DNA from: Opitutales bacterium UBA5694
GTDB lineage: Bacteria; Verrucomicrobiota; Verrucomicrobiia; Opitutales; Opitutaceae
Assembly (NCBI GenBank): GCA_002420185.1
Contig: DIHO01000004.1
Coordinates: 149,139 to 213,138 of the forward strand
Length of the DNA: 64,000 nucleotides
Reading direction: 5' to 3'
Position 1 is the stretch's first letter. Every line of letters begins with the position of its first letter. The notes beneath the pieces are model-generated. The model had not been told where the DNA came from. It saw only the letters and a list, made by a program, of their open reading frames with translations, and did no database searches. Shown here piece by piece: positions 24,944 through 34,044 of this stretch. Position numbers and translations under genes: made by a program.

Positions 24944-26017
24944 ATGATTCGCACCCTACCAAGTTTATTCGCCGCTTTGGTTTTAATTTCCGGGTGCTCA
25001 GGCCCGAAATCGAGTGAGTCTGGTTCCAGCCAGCCGTCGGGACGCAAAATTCGCATTGAGGTCGCTTCTTTCATACCCATCTCGGTCAATGTCCTAGGTG
25101 AGCAGCTCACCCATATCGCAGAAGAGCTGACGAGCATCAGCGGTGGCAATGTCGAGCTAGAAATCTTTGAGCCAGGTGCACTTGTAGGAGCCTTGGAAAT
25201 CCTGGACGCCGTATCAGGAGGGAAAGTGGACGCTGGATACGGTGCTTCTGGCTTTTGGGCCGGAAAAATCTCCGCCGCTCCTCTTTTTTGCTCAATACCA
25301 TTCGGACCAGGTACTTCGGAGTTTCTGTCCTGGCTTTACCAGGGCAACGGCATGAAGCTGTACCAGGAGATGTACGACTCATCCGGCTTTGATGTCAAAG
25401 TTCTTGTTTGTGCAATGCTTCCACCCGAAACTAGTGGGTGGTTCGCGAGCGAGATAAAATCTGCCGGCGACTTGAAGGATTTAAAAATGCGATTCTTTGG
25501 CCTCGGCGGAGTCGTCATGGGAAAGCTAGGCGTATCAGTTTCGGTACTACCAGGCGGCGAGATCTTTCCTGCACTTGAAAAGGGGGTAATCGACGCAACC
25601 GAGTACTCCCTCCCGTCCATAGATGAAAGCCAAGGGTTTCACAAGCTCGTCAATTTCAACTACTTTCCTGGTTGGCACCAACAGGCAACGACCCACGAAC
25701 TCATCTTCAACAAGCAATTCTGGAATAGGCTAACGCCCACTCAAAAAGCTCAAATTGAATCAGCTTGTAAATCGAGTATCGTCCATTCCATTGCATACAG
25801 TGAGGCCTTACAGCCGGCAGCTCTTAAGAGAAATATAGAACGCGGCGTGAACGTGAAAGCCTGGTCTCCTGAAATGCTAGAACTCTACAAAGCCACTTGG
25901 GAAGAAGTGGCTGCAGAAGAGTCTGCAAAGAATCCGTTTTTCAAAAAGGTCTGGGAAGACTTGACGGCTTTTCGAGAAGACTACGCAACTTGGGCGGATC
26001 AGGCCTTCTTGAAATAG
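24944..26017 (+). CDS. TRAP transporter solute-binding lipoprotein (COG4663 type)
   Basis: 357-residue DctP-type periplasmic receptor. The N-terminus is a lipoprotein signal with LISGCSG (Cys18). The body matches the mannitol/chloroaromatic-like (TakP-like) subfamily: GYGASGFWAGKISAAPLF, SIPFGPGTSEFLSWLYQGNG, LKMRFFGLGGVVMGKLGVSV, LEKGVIDATEYSLPSID and FPGWHQQATTHELIFN. The conserved Arg in MRFFGLGG is the usual carboxylate ligand and TakP homologs bind 2-oxo acids, so an organic acid is the likely substrate (inference). First gene of a dctPQM operon; the Q gene starts 55 bp downstream. Confidence 0.93.
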   Translation: MIRTLPSLFAALVLISGCSGPKSSESGSSQPSGRKIRIEVASFIPISVNVLGEQLTHIAEELTSISGGNVELEIFEPGALVGALEILDAVSGGKVDAGYGASGFWAGKISAAPLFCSIPFGPGTSEFLSWLYQGNGMKLYQEMYDSSGFDVKVLVCAMLPPETSGWFASEIKSAGDLKDLKMRFFGLGGVVMGKLGVSVSVLPGGEIFPALEKGVIDATEYSLPSIDESQGFHKLVNFNYFPGWHQQATTHELIFNKQFWNRLTPTQKAQIESACKSSIVHSIAYSEALQPAALKRNIERGVNVKAWSPEMLELYKATWEEVAAEESAKNPFFKKVWEDLTAFREDYATWADQAFLK

Positions 26018-26072
26018 ATCGCGAGAATCATCTCACCCAATCTTATTCTCACTTTCGCAGCTCGAATTCCAG

Positions 26073-26591
26073 ATGAACTCCTTCGCAAGCCGTATTGAAA
26101 ATATTGTAACAGTAATCGGAAAATTAGTCTCATGGTCAATAGCGGTACTGTTGGTAGCTATCGTAATTCAAGTCTTGATGCGATATGCTCTTGGACTGAC
26201 TAACACCATGCTGGAGGACTCGCTCTGGTACCTCTTTTCCATAACCCTGACCTTAGGGTTGTCCTATACAATGACACACGACGGTCACGTTCGAGTGGAT
26301 TTTCTCTATCAGCACTATTCCCTCAAAATGAAGTCCATTGTCGATGTCTTAGGGATCGCTTTTTTTGTCATTCCGCTGTACGCTTTTCTTTTGTGGCACG
26401 GATGGGACTACACCAAAAATTCGATGTCTATCAATGAAAGCTCCCCCAACCCGAGTGGAATGCCTTGGCTATGGATAATAAAGGGACTACTACCCTTCAG
26501 CAGCTTGCTCCTCCTAATCGAATCAGTAGCTCGAATCGTTCTCATTTTAAACAACCGGCGAACCCTTTCAACCGAAGTAAATGGATCCTAG
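26073..26591 (+). CDS. TRAP transporter small permease (DctQ)
   Basis: 172-residue membrane subunit with four predicted helices (about 18-38, 48-65, 88-108 and 130-152). It shows the DctQ patterns QVLMRYALGLTNTMLEDSLWYLFS and DGHVRVDFLYQ. It pairs with the large permease, whose start overlaps this gene by 11 bp. The SPNPSGMPWLWIIKGLLP segment is typical of the Q subunits that go with COG4663-type receptors. Confidence 0.92.
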   Translation: MNSFASRIENIVTVIGKLVSWSIAVLLVAIVIQVLMRYALGLTNTMLEDSLWYLFSITLTLGLSYTMTHDGHVRVDFLYQHYSLKMKSIVDVLGIAFFVIPLYAFLLWHGWDYTKNSMSINESSPNPSGMPWLWIIKGLLPFSSLLLLIESVARIVLILNNRRTLSTEVNGS

Positions 26592-27972
26592 CACAGTCCT
26601 CATCTTCGTGTTGATGGGTCTGTTTATTGGCCTACTTTTTCTCGGAGTCCCCGTGGGCTTTTCGCTCGGTGGTTCAGCGTTCGCTACGACCGCAGCGGCT
26701 ATTTTGCTGGACCAAGTATTCGGGCTCTACACCGGCTTGAGCTTCATCCGTTTCTCTATCGTAGTCGATCGTATCTTCGGTATTATGAAAAACGAAGTCC
26801 TCGTAGCGTTGCCCATGTTTATTCTAATGGGCAATATACTCGATCAATCTGGAGTCGCTCAGAAGATGATGCAAGCCCAGCAAAAGCTGCTTGGCCGCGT
26901 ATCTGGTGGCCTCGCTCTTGGCGTAACCCTCATGGGAATACTTCTCGCCGCCTCAACTGGTATCATTGGGGCTTCTGTAGTGCTCCTTGGAACGCTCGCG
27001 CTTCCCGCAATGATGCACGCCAAGTACTCTCCCTCGTTCGCTGCAGGAACCGTTTGCAGTGCGGGTACACTCGGAATACTCATCCCCCCGAGCATCATGC
27101 TCATCCTAATGTCAACGCAGCTGGATGTATCCACAGGGGACTTATTCATGGGGGCCGTGATTCCAGGTCTACTCCTTTCGGGATTGTACCTTCTATACAT
27201 TTTCGTCTACGCGCGAGTCAATCCATCGGCTGCACCAAAACCAAAGAATGCGAGTTCGTTGACCCTCGCCGACTGGATCGGCCTCGCCAAGGCGATCCTG
27301 CCAGCAGCGTTCCTGATTATACTAGTGCTAGGTTCGATTTTTTTCGGCATTGCAACTCCTACCGAATCGAGTGGCATGGGAGCACTGGGAGCCCTTTTTT
27401 TGGCCCTTTTTAATCAGCGCCTGAATATTCGCGAATTCCGAGAGTCGCTTCATGGAACCCTCAGTACAATGGGATTTCTTGCGGCCATCTTCATTGGGGC
27501 AACTTGCTTTTCCCTCGTTCTGAGGAGGCTCGGGGGAGATGAGATGATAGCTCATGCCATACTAGGAATTGGTTCTGGAGACTATGGCACAATTTTCGTT
27601 ATTCTACTTATAATTTTCGCTCTTGGATTCTTTTTGGAGTGGATCGAAATTACCATGATCATGCTTCCTATTGTTGCACCGATTATCGCAGGCATGGATT
27701 TGGCTTGGTTGGCCGACAGCAGCATGGACGCCACTTCTAAGCCTGCATTGATCTGGTTTGCCATCCTCTGCGCCGTGGCCCTGCAAACTTCCTTTCTCAC
27801 GCCACCGGTCGGATTTGCTCTATTCTACATCAAAGGTGTCTGCCCTGAAGGAATCACTCTGAGGCACATTTACAAAGGGGTCGTACCCTTTATTGTAATA
27901 CAACTGATAGTCCTAGGTCTTATTGTGGCTTTCCCGAAACTTGTCACTTGGCTTCCTAGGGTCAGCTACTAG
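26581..27972 (+). CDS. TRAP transporter large permease (DctM)
   Basis: 463-residue permease with about 12 to 13 membrane helices that carries out sodium-driven uptake of the solute delivered by the DctP lipoprotein. Seen features are the N-terminal FIGLLFLGVPVGFSLG, NEVLVALPMFILMGNILDQSG, TLGILIPPSIMLILMS and the C-terminal SFLTPPVGFALFYIKGV. It overlaps dctQ by 11 bp. The order P-Q-M is the usual one. No regulator gene is adjacent. Confidence 0.94.
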   Translation: MDPSTVLIFVLMGLFIGLLFLGVPVGFSLGGSAFATTAAAILLDQVFGLYTGLSFIRFSIVVDRIFGIMKNEVLVALPMFILMGNILDQSGVAQKMMQAQQKLLGRVSGGLALGVTLMGILLAASTGIIGASVVLLGTLALPAMMHAKYSPSFAAGTVCSAGTLGILIPPSIMLILMSTQLDVSTGDLFMGAVIPGLLLSGLYLLYIFVYARVNPSAAPKPKNASSLTLADWIGLAKAILPAAFLIILVLGSIFFGIATPTESSGMGALGALFLALFNQRLNIREFRESLHGTLSTMGFLAAIFIGATCFSLVLRRLGGDEMIAHAILGIGSGDYGTIFVILLIIFALGFFLEWIEITMIMLPIVAPIIAGMDLAWLADSSMDATSKPALIWFAILCAVALQTSFLTPPVGFALFYIKGVCPEGITLRHIYKGVVPFIVIQLIVLGLIVAFPKLVTWLPRVSY

Positions 27973-28068
27973 AAAACTGACTCTTATGAAAGCAGCCGCT
28001 CGCATCGAAATAACTGCCTGGAGTTGCCGCGTTACTTTGGTCAGAATCCACACATTCGAGGGACTGGC

Positions 28069-29082
28069 CTATTCGCTTTCTCGCTTAAGATCTCGGCCCA
28101 TCAAGTCGCTCACCGCTTCCAAAGGCACCTTGTTTTCATAAAGAATGAGATACACCTGCTCCAAAATTGGAGCCTCGATACAATTGCTTTGCAGAAGCTG
28201 ATGAAATGATCGGGATGTGCTGTACCCCTCCACTACTGTTTTCTGATTTTCGAGAATCCTGCTAGCCGAGCCTCCCAGGCCAATGGACTCCCCCAACTTA
28301 CGGTTTCGGCTCCAAGAACCATGGCATGTCGCCACCAAGTCACCAAATCCACTCAGCCCGTAAAACGTATCGGCTCTGGCTCCGAAAGTGCTCCCGACTC
28401 GCACCATTTCCGCAAGGGTACGGGTGAGAAGAGCCGCGATCGCGTTGTCGCCGAGGTTCAAACCCTGACAGCAACCTGCCGCGATGGCGTATACATTCTT
28501 CATACAGCCCCCGAGTTCAACCCCTTTCAAGTCCTCACTTCGATAAATCCGCATGCTCTTTCCGCTGAGAGCCTCTTGGGTAGACTGAACAATCGGCTCT
28601 TGCGATTCCGATGCAAGCGTCATTGCGGCAGGTTTTCCTTCTGCGACTTCTCCCGCAAAAGTAGGCCCCGAAAGACAACCAACAAGTTGATCGGGCAAGG
28701 CTTCCTTAATGATCTCACAGGGCGTCTTACCCGAATTCATCTCCAGACCCTTTGCCAAAGACACAAAAAAACGTCGTTCCCCTGGTGCTACCAACCCGCG
28801 GATTCGATCCATCCAGTCACGAACTCCATTTGAAGGCACACCTAGAAATACCAATCGGGCACCCCCAAGCGCTTCCTCATCAGAAGATGTCACGCTCACA
28901 TTCGCCGGCAATTTAAAACCTGGCAGATAGTCGTGATTCTCTCTTGATTCCCGCATGAGATCTGCTTGCTCGCTCCTCCGCGGCAGCAGAGATACCGAGT
29001 GACCCTGGCGAGATAAATGAAATGCCATGGCTGTCCCCCATGCACCCGCACCGCAGATCGCGACTTTAGATTCTTCCGACAT
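28069..29082 (-). CDS. gpsA: Glycerol-3-phosphate dehydrogenase [NAD(P)+]
   Basis: 337-residue enzyme reducing dihydroxyacetone phosphate to sn-glycerol 3-phosphate for phospholipid synthesis. Rossmann motif ICGAGAWGTAMAFHLS at the N-terminus, VFLGVPSN, LSGPTFAGEVAEGKPAA, the catalytic Lys region GGCMKNVYAIAAG and GLSGFGDLVATCHGSWSRN are all present. Convergent with dctM and divergent from a small membrane protein gene. Full length. Confidence 0.96.
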   Translation of the reverse strand: MSEESKVAICGAGAWGTAMAFHLSRQGHSVSLLPRRSEQADLMRESRENHDYLPGFKLPANVSVTSSDEEALGGARLVFLGVPSNGVRDWMDRIRGLVAPGERRFFVSLAKGLEMNSGKTPCEIIKEALPDQLVGCLSGPTFAGEVAEGKPAAMTLASESQEPIVQSTQEALSGKSMRIYRSEDLKGVELGGCMKNVYAIAAGCCQGLNLGDNAIAALLTRTLAEMVRVGSTFGARADTFYGLSGFGDLVATCHGSWSRNRKLGESIGLGGSASRILENQKTVVEGYSTSRSFHQLLQSNCIEAPILEQVYLILYENKVPLEAVSDLMGRDLKRESE

Positions 29083-29326
29083 TGATGAGTTTCTACCAAT
29101 CGACTTGAGCCGATGGCAACCAGCGAAACACTAACATTACATTTTTGAGCCATGGATATCTCGAGCGAAAAATCCCCCTTCAGAAACGTGGACCCTCCAT
29201 CTCTTAATAACGACTCCAACTCAAAATAAGTGCTTTGACCCAGAACGGCCTTGATTAATCTGTATTTTGAATATACCGAATATTTAAAGTTTTCTTAATA
29301 GTGCACTAGCATTCTGTGTTCAACTA

Positions 29327-29590
29327 ATGTTCGATTTCCTCTCTTATCTGCTCCGAAAAAGGCGTATTAAAAACGATGCATTGCTCGGTAGCAGCTCAAA
29401 AGATTCTAGGATGCAAAACGCCCAGTTCGTAAGCTTTCTTCAAAAAAGTGGTTTCCGAAAAAGGCAACTGGACCGGCACGAAAGGGCTAAGCGTTTCAAG
29501 AAATTTGTAGCCGTGACGTTCTGTTGGATTATTTTCGGTGGAGTACTGTGGGTCGTTGTTGAAAGCACCCAAGCACTTGGGCGTTTCTAA
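29327..29590 (+). CDS. Small basic membrane protein
   Basis: 87-residue frame with a strongly basic N-terminal two thirds (LLRKRRIKND, FRKRQLDRHERAKRFKKF) and one C-terminal membrane helix (VTFCWIIFGGVLWVVVES). The shape suggests a tail-anchored cytoplasmic protein, perhaps nucleic-acid or phospholipid contacting. No family is recognised. It lies between gpsA (divergent) and the sdh operon (convergent). The AT-rich region upstream could hold a promoter. Confidence 0.5.
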   Translation: MFDFLSYLLRKRRIKNDALLGSSSKDSRMQNAQFVSFLQKSGFRKRQLDRHERAKRFKKFVAVTFCWIIFGGVLWVVVESTQALGRF

Positions 29591-29636
29591 GCACAGTAAC
29601 CAGAGGATAGCTTAGTTGGGAACCACCGGCTCTTCC

Positions 29637-30401
29637 CTAGAGTGCTTTCGCTTTGAAAAGTTTCTTTACGCTCGCGGACATGTAGTCGCGATTCAATTTA
29701 GATATAAACTCTTCGCTGATCAGCTTTGGACAAGCCGCCGAGCATTCGTACTGGTTAGTGCAATTACCGAATCCCGCTTCATCCATGGTCGCGACCATGT
29801 TCAATACCCGCGTGTCTTTCTCTGGCTGTCCTTGCGGCAACAAATTGAGTTGGCCCGCTTTGGCTGAAACAAAAAGCATCGCAGAAGAATTCTTACAGGC
29901 CGCAACGCAAGCTCCGCATCCAATGCAAGCCGCCGCATCCATAGCGAGATCCGCAATGTCTTTGCCGATTGGGATGGCATTCGCATCCGGTGCTGCTCCC
30001 GTGCGAACCGATACGAAACCTCCGGATCGTTGGATTTTGTCAAAGGCTTTACGATCCGTTACGAGATCCTTTACGATTGGAAAGGCATTCGCCTTGAAAG
30101 GTTCAACTGTGATTGTGTCGCCATCCTTGAAACTACGCATATAGGTCTGACATGTAGCCACACCCGTTTCCGGTCCGTGCGGCTTACCGTCGATCATGCA
30201 GGAACAAGTCCCACAAATCCCTTCGCGACAATCGTGAGCAAATGCTATCGGTTCTGAACCGTCATTGGTCAAATCTTCGTTCACCACATCAAGCATTTCT
30301 AAGAAGGACATGTTCGGATTCAAATCCCTTGCTTCATAATTTTCGAAGCTACCTTCGGTTTCACTGTTTTTTTGGCGCCAAACTCGCAGTTTTACGTTCA
30401 T
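29637..30401 (-). CDS. sdhB: Succinate dehydrogenase iron-sulfur subunit
   Basis: 254-residue SdhB/FrdB with three clusters: [2Fe-2S] in HDCREGICGTCSCMIDG, then CIGCGACVAAC and CTNQYECSAACPK for the [4Fe-4S] and [3Fe-4S] sites. The start at 30401 (MNVKLRVWRQ) is preceded by GAGGAG 7 nt upstream; a much longer upstream frame would have no family match and is rejected. It transfers electrons from SdhA flavin to the membrane quinone. Last of the sdhC-A-B operon, 20 bp after sdhA. The subunit resembles the Bacteroidetes/Chlamydiae type. Confidence 0.95.
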   Translation of the reverse strand: MNVKLRVWRQKNSETEGSFENYEARDLNPNMSFLEMLDVVNEDLTNDGSEPIAFAHDCREGICGTCSCMIDGKPHGPETGVATCQTYMRSFKDGDTITVEPFKANAFPIVKDLVTDRKAFDKIQRSGGFVSVRTGAAPDANAIPIGKDIADLAMDAAACIGCGACVAACKNSSAMLFVSAKAGQLNLLPQGQPEKDTRVLNMVATMDEAGFGNCTNQYECSAACPKLISEEFISKLNRDYMSASVKKLFKAKAL

Positions 30402-30420
30402 TGAGGTCTCCTCATTTAAA

Positions 30421-32337
30421 TTACTTGTAGCTGCGAGTTGTGAACTTTGTTTCCTCGTATTCCAACGGCTCGACATGCCTCTCAGGTACCTTGTCTTCGC
30501 CTTTAAACTCCCACGCTGCCACATGAGCGAACGATTCGTCATCACGCATAGCTTCGCCATCGGGGTACTGATGCTCCACACGGAAATGTCCGCCGCAGGA
30601 CTCTTCACGAGCGAGAGCATCGCGACACATTAATTCGCCCAATTCCAAGAAGTCCGCCACCCGGCCCGCTTGCTCGAGCGACTGATTTAGTTCCTTACCC
30701 TCACCGGGAACGCGAACATCTTTCCGAAATTCTTCGCGAAGCTGCGGAATTAACTCGAGTGCCTTTTCGAGGCCCTCCTTGGTACGGGCCATTCCACAGT
30801 AGTTCCACATGATTTCGCCAAGGCGCTTGTGAAAACTCTTCACCGACTTCGTCCCATTATTGTCAAGGAGCTTATTTGTACGATCCCTCACCTCTAATTC
30901 CGCAACGGCAAACTCCGGCCCATCAATCGAGGGAGCCGCTTCGCGCGGAACATCTGCCAAGTAATGAGGAATCGTGTTTGGCAACACAAAATAGCCGTCC
31001 GCCAGGCCTTGCATCAGAGCCGAGGCTCCTAAACGATTAGCTCCGTGATCGGAGAAATTCGCTTCACCCATCACGAACAAACCAGGGAGGTTACTCATCA
31101 AGTCGTAATCCACCCAAAGACCACCCATTGTATAGTGGACCGCGGGATAAATACGCATTGGCGTTTCGTACGCACTTTCGTTGGTGATTTCTTTGTAGAT
31201 CGCAAAAAGATTGCCATAACGTTCGCGAATTGTCTCCTCCCCAAGGCGTTCAATTGCGTCGCTGAAATCTAAATATACGCCCAAGCCCGTCTCGCCGACT
31301 CCACGGCCTTCGTCGCAAGCTTCTTTTGCCGCACGGGATGAGATATCACGCGGAGCAAGATTACCGAAACTCGGGTATTTACGCTCTAGGTAATAGTCGC
31401 GCTCCTTTTCAGGAATCTCATTTGGCGGACGCTTGTCGCCCAATTTTTTAGGTGCCCATATACGTCCGTCATTACGAAGCGATTCCGACATGAGTGTTAG
31501 CTTCGATTGATAATCACCAGAAACTGGAATGCAAGTCGGGTGGATCTGCGTATAGCAAGGATTCGCGAAAGCGGCTCCTTTTCTGTACGCTCTCCAAGCA
31601 GCAGTAGCATTTGAATTTCTAGCATAGGTTGAAAGATTGAATACGTTTCCATAACCACCTGTCCCCAATACAACGGCATGTGCCGAATGCCTTTGGATTT
31701 GGCCCGTATTCACATTTCGGGTGATAATTCCCTTTGCTTCGCCGTTCACGACAACCAACTCGAGCATCTCTTGGTTACAAAACATTTCAACCGTTCCGAG
31801 GCCAATTTGGCGACTTAGTGCTGAATAAGCTCCGAGCAAAAGCTGCTGACCCGTTTGACCACGGGCGTAAAACGTTCTGGATACCTGAGCACCCCCAAAT
31901 GAACGGTTCGAAAGCGTTCCTCCGTACTCGCGAGCGAATGGCACACCTTGAGCCACGCATTGGTCAATGATGTTCATACTTACTTCCGCCAAACGGTGGA
32001 CATTAGCTTCGCGAGAACGGTAATCACCCCCCTTAATGGTATCGTAAAAAAGTCTATAAACGCTATCGCCATCGTTTTGGTAATTCTTAGCCGCGTTGAT
32101 ACCTCCCTGAGCCGCAATCGAGTGAGCACGTCGTGGGCTATCATGGAAAGAAAAACACTTCACACTATAGCCAAGCTCGCCTAGCGTGGCGGCAGCCGAC
32201 GCACCTGCCAGACCAGAACCTACTATGATAATCTCGTACTTACGCTTGTTGGAAGGGTTTACGAGTTTACCGCGGGCGATGTGATTCTTCCACTTTTCCG
32301 CTAGTGGACCTTCTGGAATCTTGGAATCGAGTATCAT
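30421..32337 (-). CDS. sdhA: Succinate dehydrogenase flavoprotein subunit
   Basis: 638-residue flavoprotein that oxidises succinate to fumarate at a covalent FAD. Seen are the dinucleotide fold IIVGSGLAGASAAATLGELG, the FAD-linking His segment RRAHSIAAQGGINAA, HPTCIPVSGDYQSKL, the active-site HYTMGGLWVDYDL and GANRLGASALMQGLADG. The long form (about 640 residues) is typical of the three-subunit enzymes with one cytochrome b subunit. Located 15 bp after sdhC. Confidence 0.97.
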   Translation of the reverse strand: MILDSKIPEGPLAEKWKNHIARGKLVNPSNKRKYEIIIVGSGLAGASAAATLGELGYSVKCFSFHDSPRRAHSIAAQGGINAAKNYQNDGDSVYRLFYDTIKGGDYRSREANVHRLAEVSMNIIDQCVAQGVPFAREYGGTLSNRSFGGAQVSRTFYARGQTGQQLLLGAYSALSRQIGLGTVEMFCNQEMLELVVVNGEAKGIITRNVNTGQIQRHSAHAVVLGTGGYGNVFNLSTYARNSNATAAWRAYRKGAAFANPCYTQIHPTCIPVSGDYQSKLTLMSESLRNDGRIWAPKKLGDKRPPNEIPEKERDYYLERKYPSFGNLAPRDISSRAAKEACDEGRGVGETGLGVYLDFSDAIERLGEETIRERYGNLFAIYKEITNESAYETPMRIYPAVHYTMGGLWVDYDLMSNLPGLFVMGEANFSDHGANRLGASALMQGLADGYFVLPNTIPHYLADVPREAAPSIDGPEFAVAELEVRDRTNKLLDNNGTKSVKSFHKRLGEIMWNYCGMARTKEGLEKALELIPQLREEFRKDVRVPGEGKELNQSLEQAGRVADFLELGELMCRDALAREESCGGHFRVEHQYPDGEAMRDDESFAHVAAWEFKGEDKVPERHVEPLEYEETKFTTRSYK

Positions 32338-32352
32338 ATAAGAGGAAATAGG

Positions 32353-33156
32353 CTAAGACTGGTTATCTTCCACGGCATCTGCATTTTCGACGATCGCTTC
32401 AGCATTTCGCAATCCGCAGATTTCACACGTATCGCGGCAAGTAAAACCAACCACACTCGGATTCTGGATTCGAACTTTACCACTCATCGCTGCAACTACA
32501 ATCAGGGCATTCCCAAGAAAATACGAAACAGACAACACTACAGTGATTCTTTCCAGAACGTGCGACCAAGCCCTCGTCCTCAATCCTACTGATTGAAACA
32601 TGCTCACGAGCCCATGAGCTAAGTGCCAGCTGAGGAGGCCCACCGACAGTAGGTAAAAGATCGCTATGTACGGACTCTTAAACCCTAGGACAATCATCGA
32701 GTGTACGTCTCGAACCTTAGTTCCATCCGCCAAAATTGTTGTCGGATACGCTTCTGTTCCGTGCGTGACTCGCACCGTGAAATGGAGCAAATGGTATATA
32801 ATAAATGCTAACACGATAACGCCAGAAACCCGCATATACCTTGAAGCCAAAGTTGCTCGTAGCGTAACCTGTTTATCGTAGTTCTTTTGACGGGCTCGCT
32901 TGTTTTCAATTGTGAGCTGGGCGGCTACCCAGACGTGCACCACCAGTGTTGTGAGCAGGAATAGACGGATCCCCCACAGGGCAGGCCCCAAGGACTCAAT
33001 AAAATGTGCGTAGGCATTAATCTTGTCCGGGTGAGCAAAAATCTGAAGATTACCCGATAAATGGCCAATCACGAAGCCAAACAGTATGAATCCCGAAACT
33101 GCCATTGTGAATTTCTTACCAATGGACGAACGGAAGAGTACGTGAATAACTTTCAT
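32353..33156 (-). CDS. sdhC: Succinate dehydrogenase cytochrome b subunit
   Basis: 267-residue membrane anchor of the b558 type (B. subtilis/Bacteroidetes family), with five helices and multiple His for two hemes (VIGHLSG, VVHVWVA, YHLLHF, WHLAHG). It takes electrons from SdhB to the quinone pool. After the fifth helix (NALIVVAAMSG) there is an unusual 40-residue tail with a CRDTCEIC motif and an acidic end, which I do not recognise from family members. First gene of the operon; the upstream 213 bp presumably hold the promoter. Confidence 0.94.
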   Translation of the reverse strand: MKVIHVLFRSSIGKKFTMAVSGFILFGFVIGHLSGNLQIFAHPDKINAYAHFIESLGPALWGIRLFLLTTLVVHVWVAAQLTIENKRARQKNYDKQVTLRATLASRYMRVSGVIVLAFIIYHLLHFTVRVTHGTEAYPTTILADGTKVRDVHSMIVLGFKSPYIAIFYLLSVGLLSWHLAHGLVSMFQSVGLRTRAWSHVLERITVVLSVSYFLGNALIVVAAMSGKVRIQNPSVVGFTCRDTCEICGLRNAEAIVENADAVEDNQS

Positions 33157-33369
33157 CGAATAGCCTTTTTAGGATATCGCATTCTCAATGCTAAACAGCC
33201 GTGTCTGGCTCCATGCATACGATTTACGGCCAGAAATTATCCTTACGCCCCTCAAGGTCAATGCGTTATGGGCATGTTATCCTCCGTGAATCAAAGAGAT
33301 TAGCCCATGATATATCTAGTATTAGTCTAGGTATCGCAAAGAGGCGAGCTCTGAGCTAGGAATAGGCCG

Positions 33370-33972
33370 CTAGGCAGATCGCTGCCGAGACTTGAGCTTC
33401 TCCCATTTAGGGTAAAACATAAGCAGTGCGTTTAGGGCAAGCGAATGGAAGATCTCTCCACTCGCCGCCATTTCGTAAACCTCTTGCAAGGGAACGGCCC
33501 TAGTAACAATTTCCTCATGTTCGTCCCATTCCAGCCCATCAGTCAATCGAGCCTGTTCTGCTAGAACCATATAGCAGGTGTTGTCTTGGATCGCCGGATT
33601 CGGCCGGACTGAACCGAGCAGACTCATTTTGCTCGAGGTATATCCGGTTTCTTCCCTCATTTCTCTCAAGCCTGCAGCAATCGGGTCTTCTCCCGCATCC
33701 ATTACCCCACCGGGTATCTCCCATGATGTCCCTTTGACTCCAAATCGAAATTGGTTAACTAGAATCATCTCATAATTTGGAGTGATTGGGACAATGTTTA
33801 CCCAATCACGAGTCTGAATGACGTAGAAATCCCCCTCAGTCTTTCTTTTGGGATGCCGGAATCGCTTTGATACAATGTTGAAAATGCGACAATCGGCTAC
33901 TTTCTCACCACCGAGCTCGTCCCAATGGGGAATCCCACTCTCTGAATTACTTAGCATAGGCCCCGTCATCAA
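33370..33972 (-). CDS. Nudix hydrolase, ADP-ribose pyrophosphatase-like
   Basis: 200-residue Nudix protein. The Nudix box GGVMDAGEDPIAAGLREMREETGY matches GX5EX7REUXEEXGU, with the metal-binding REXXEE. The preceding GVKGTSWEIPGG and the following GSVRPNPAIQDNTCYMVLAE are typical of ADP-ribose/nucleoside diphosphate sugar hydrolases (NudF-like). The substrate is inferred from this similarity. Monocistronic between sdhC and a LysM protein; the N-terminus (to about residue 40) is not conserved. Confidence 0.88.
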   Translation of the reverse strand: MMTGPMLSNSESGIPHWDELGGEKVADCRIFNIVSKRFRHPKRKTEGDFYVIQTRDWVNIVPITPNYEMILVNQFRFGVKGTSWEIPGGVMDAGEDPIAAGLREMREETGYTSSKMSLLGSVRPNPAIQDNTCYMVLAEQARLTDGLEWDEHEEIVTRAVPLQEVYEMAASGEIFHSLALNALLMFYPKWEKLKSRQRSA

Positions 33973-34044
33973 AAATCTACCGGTCCTCTTCTAAATCCTC
34001 TAAGCCCACAATTGGATCGCAGGACTGCACGTTGAGATTGGAAA

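Noticed and set aside
28321..28833. 170-codon plus-strand frame
   Set aside because: Antisense shadow of gpsA; no family signal.
30402..30620. N-terminal extension of sdhB up to 30620
   Set aside because: It runs antisense-like through sdhA in another frame; a GAGGAG site and family N-terminus put the start at 30401.
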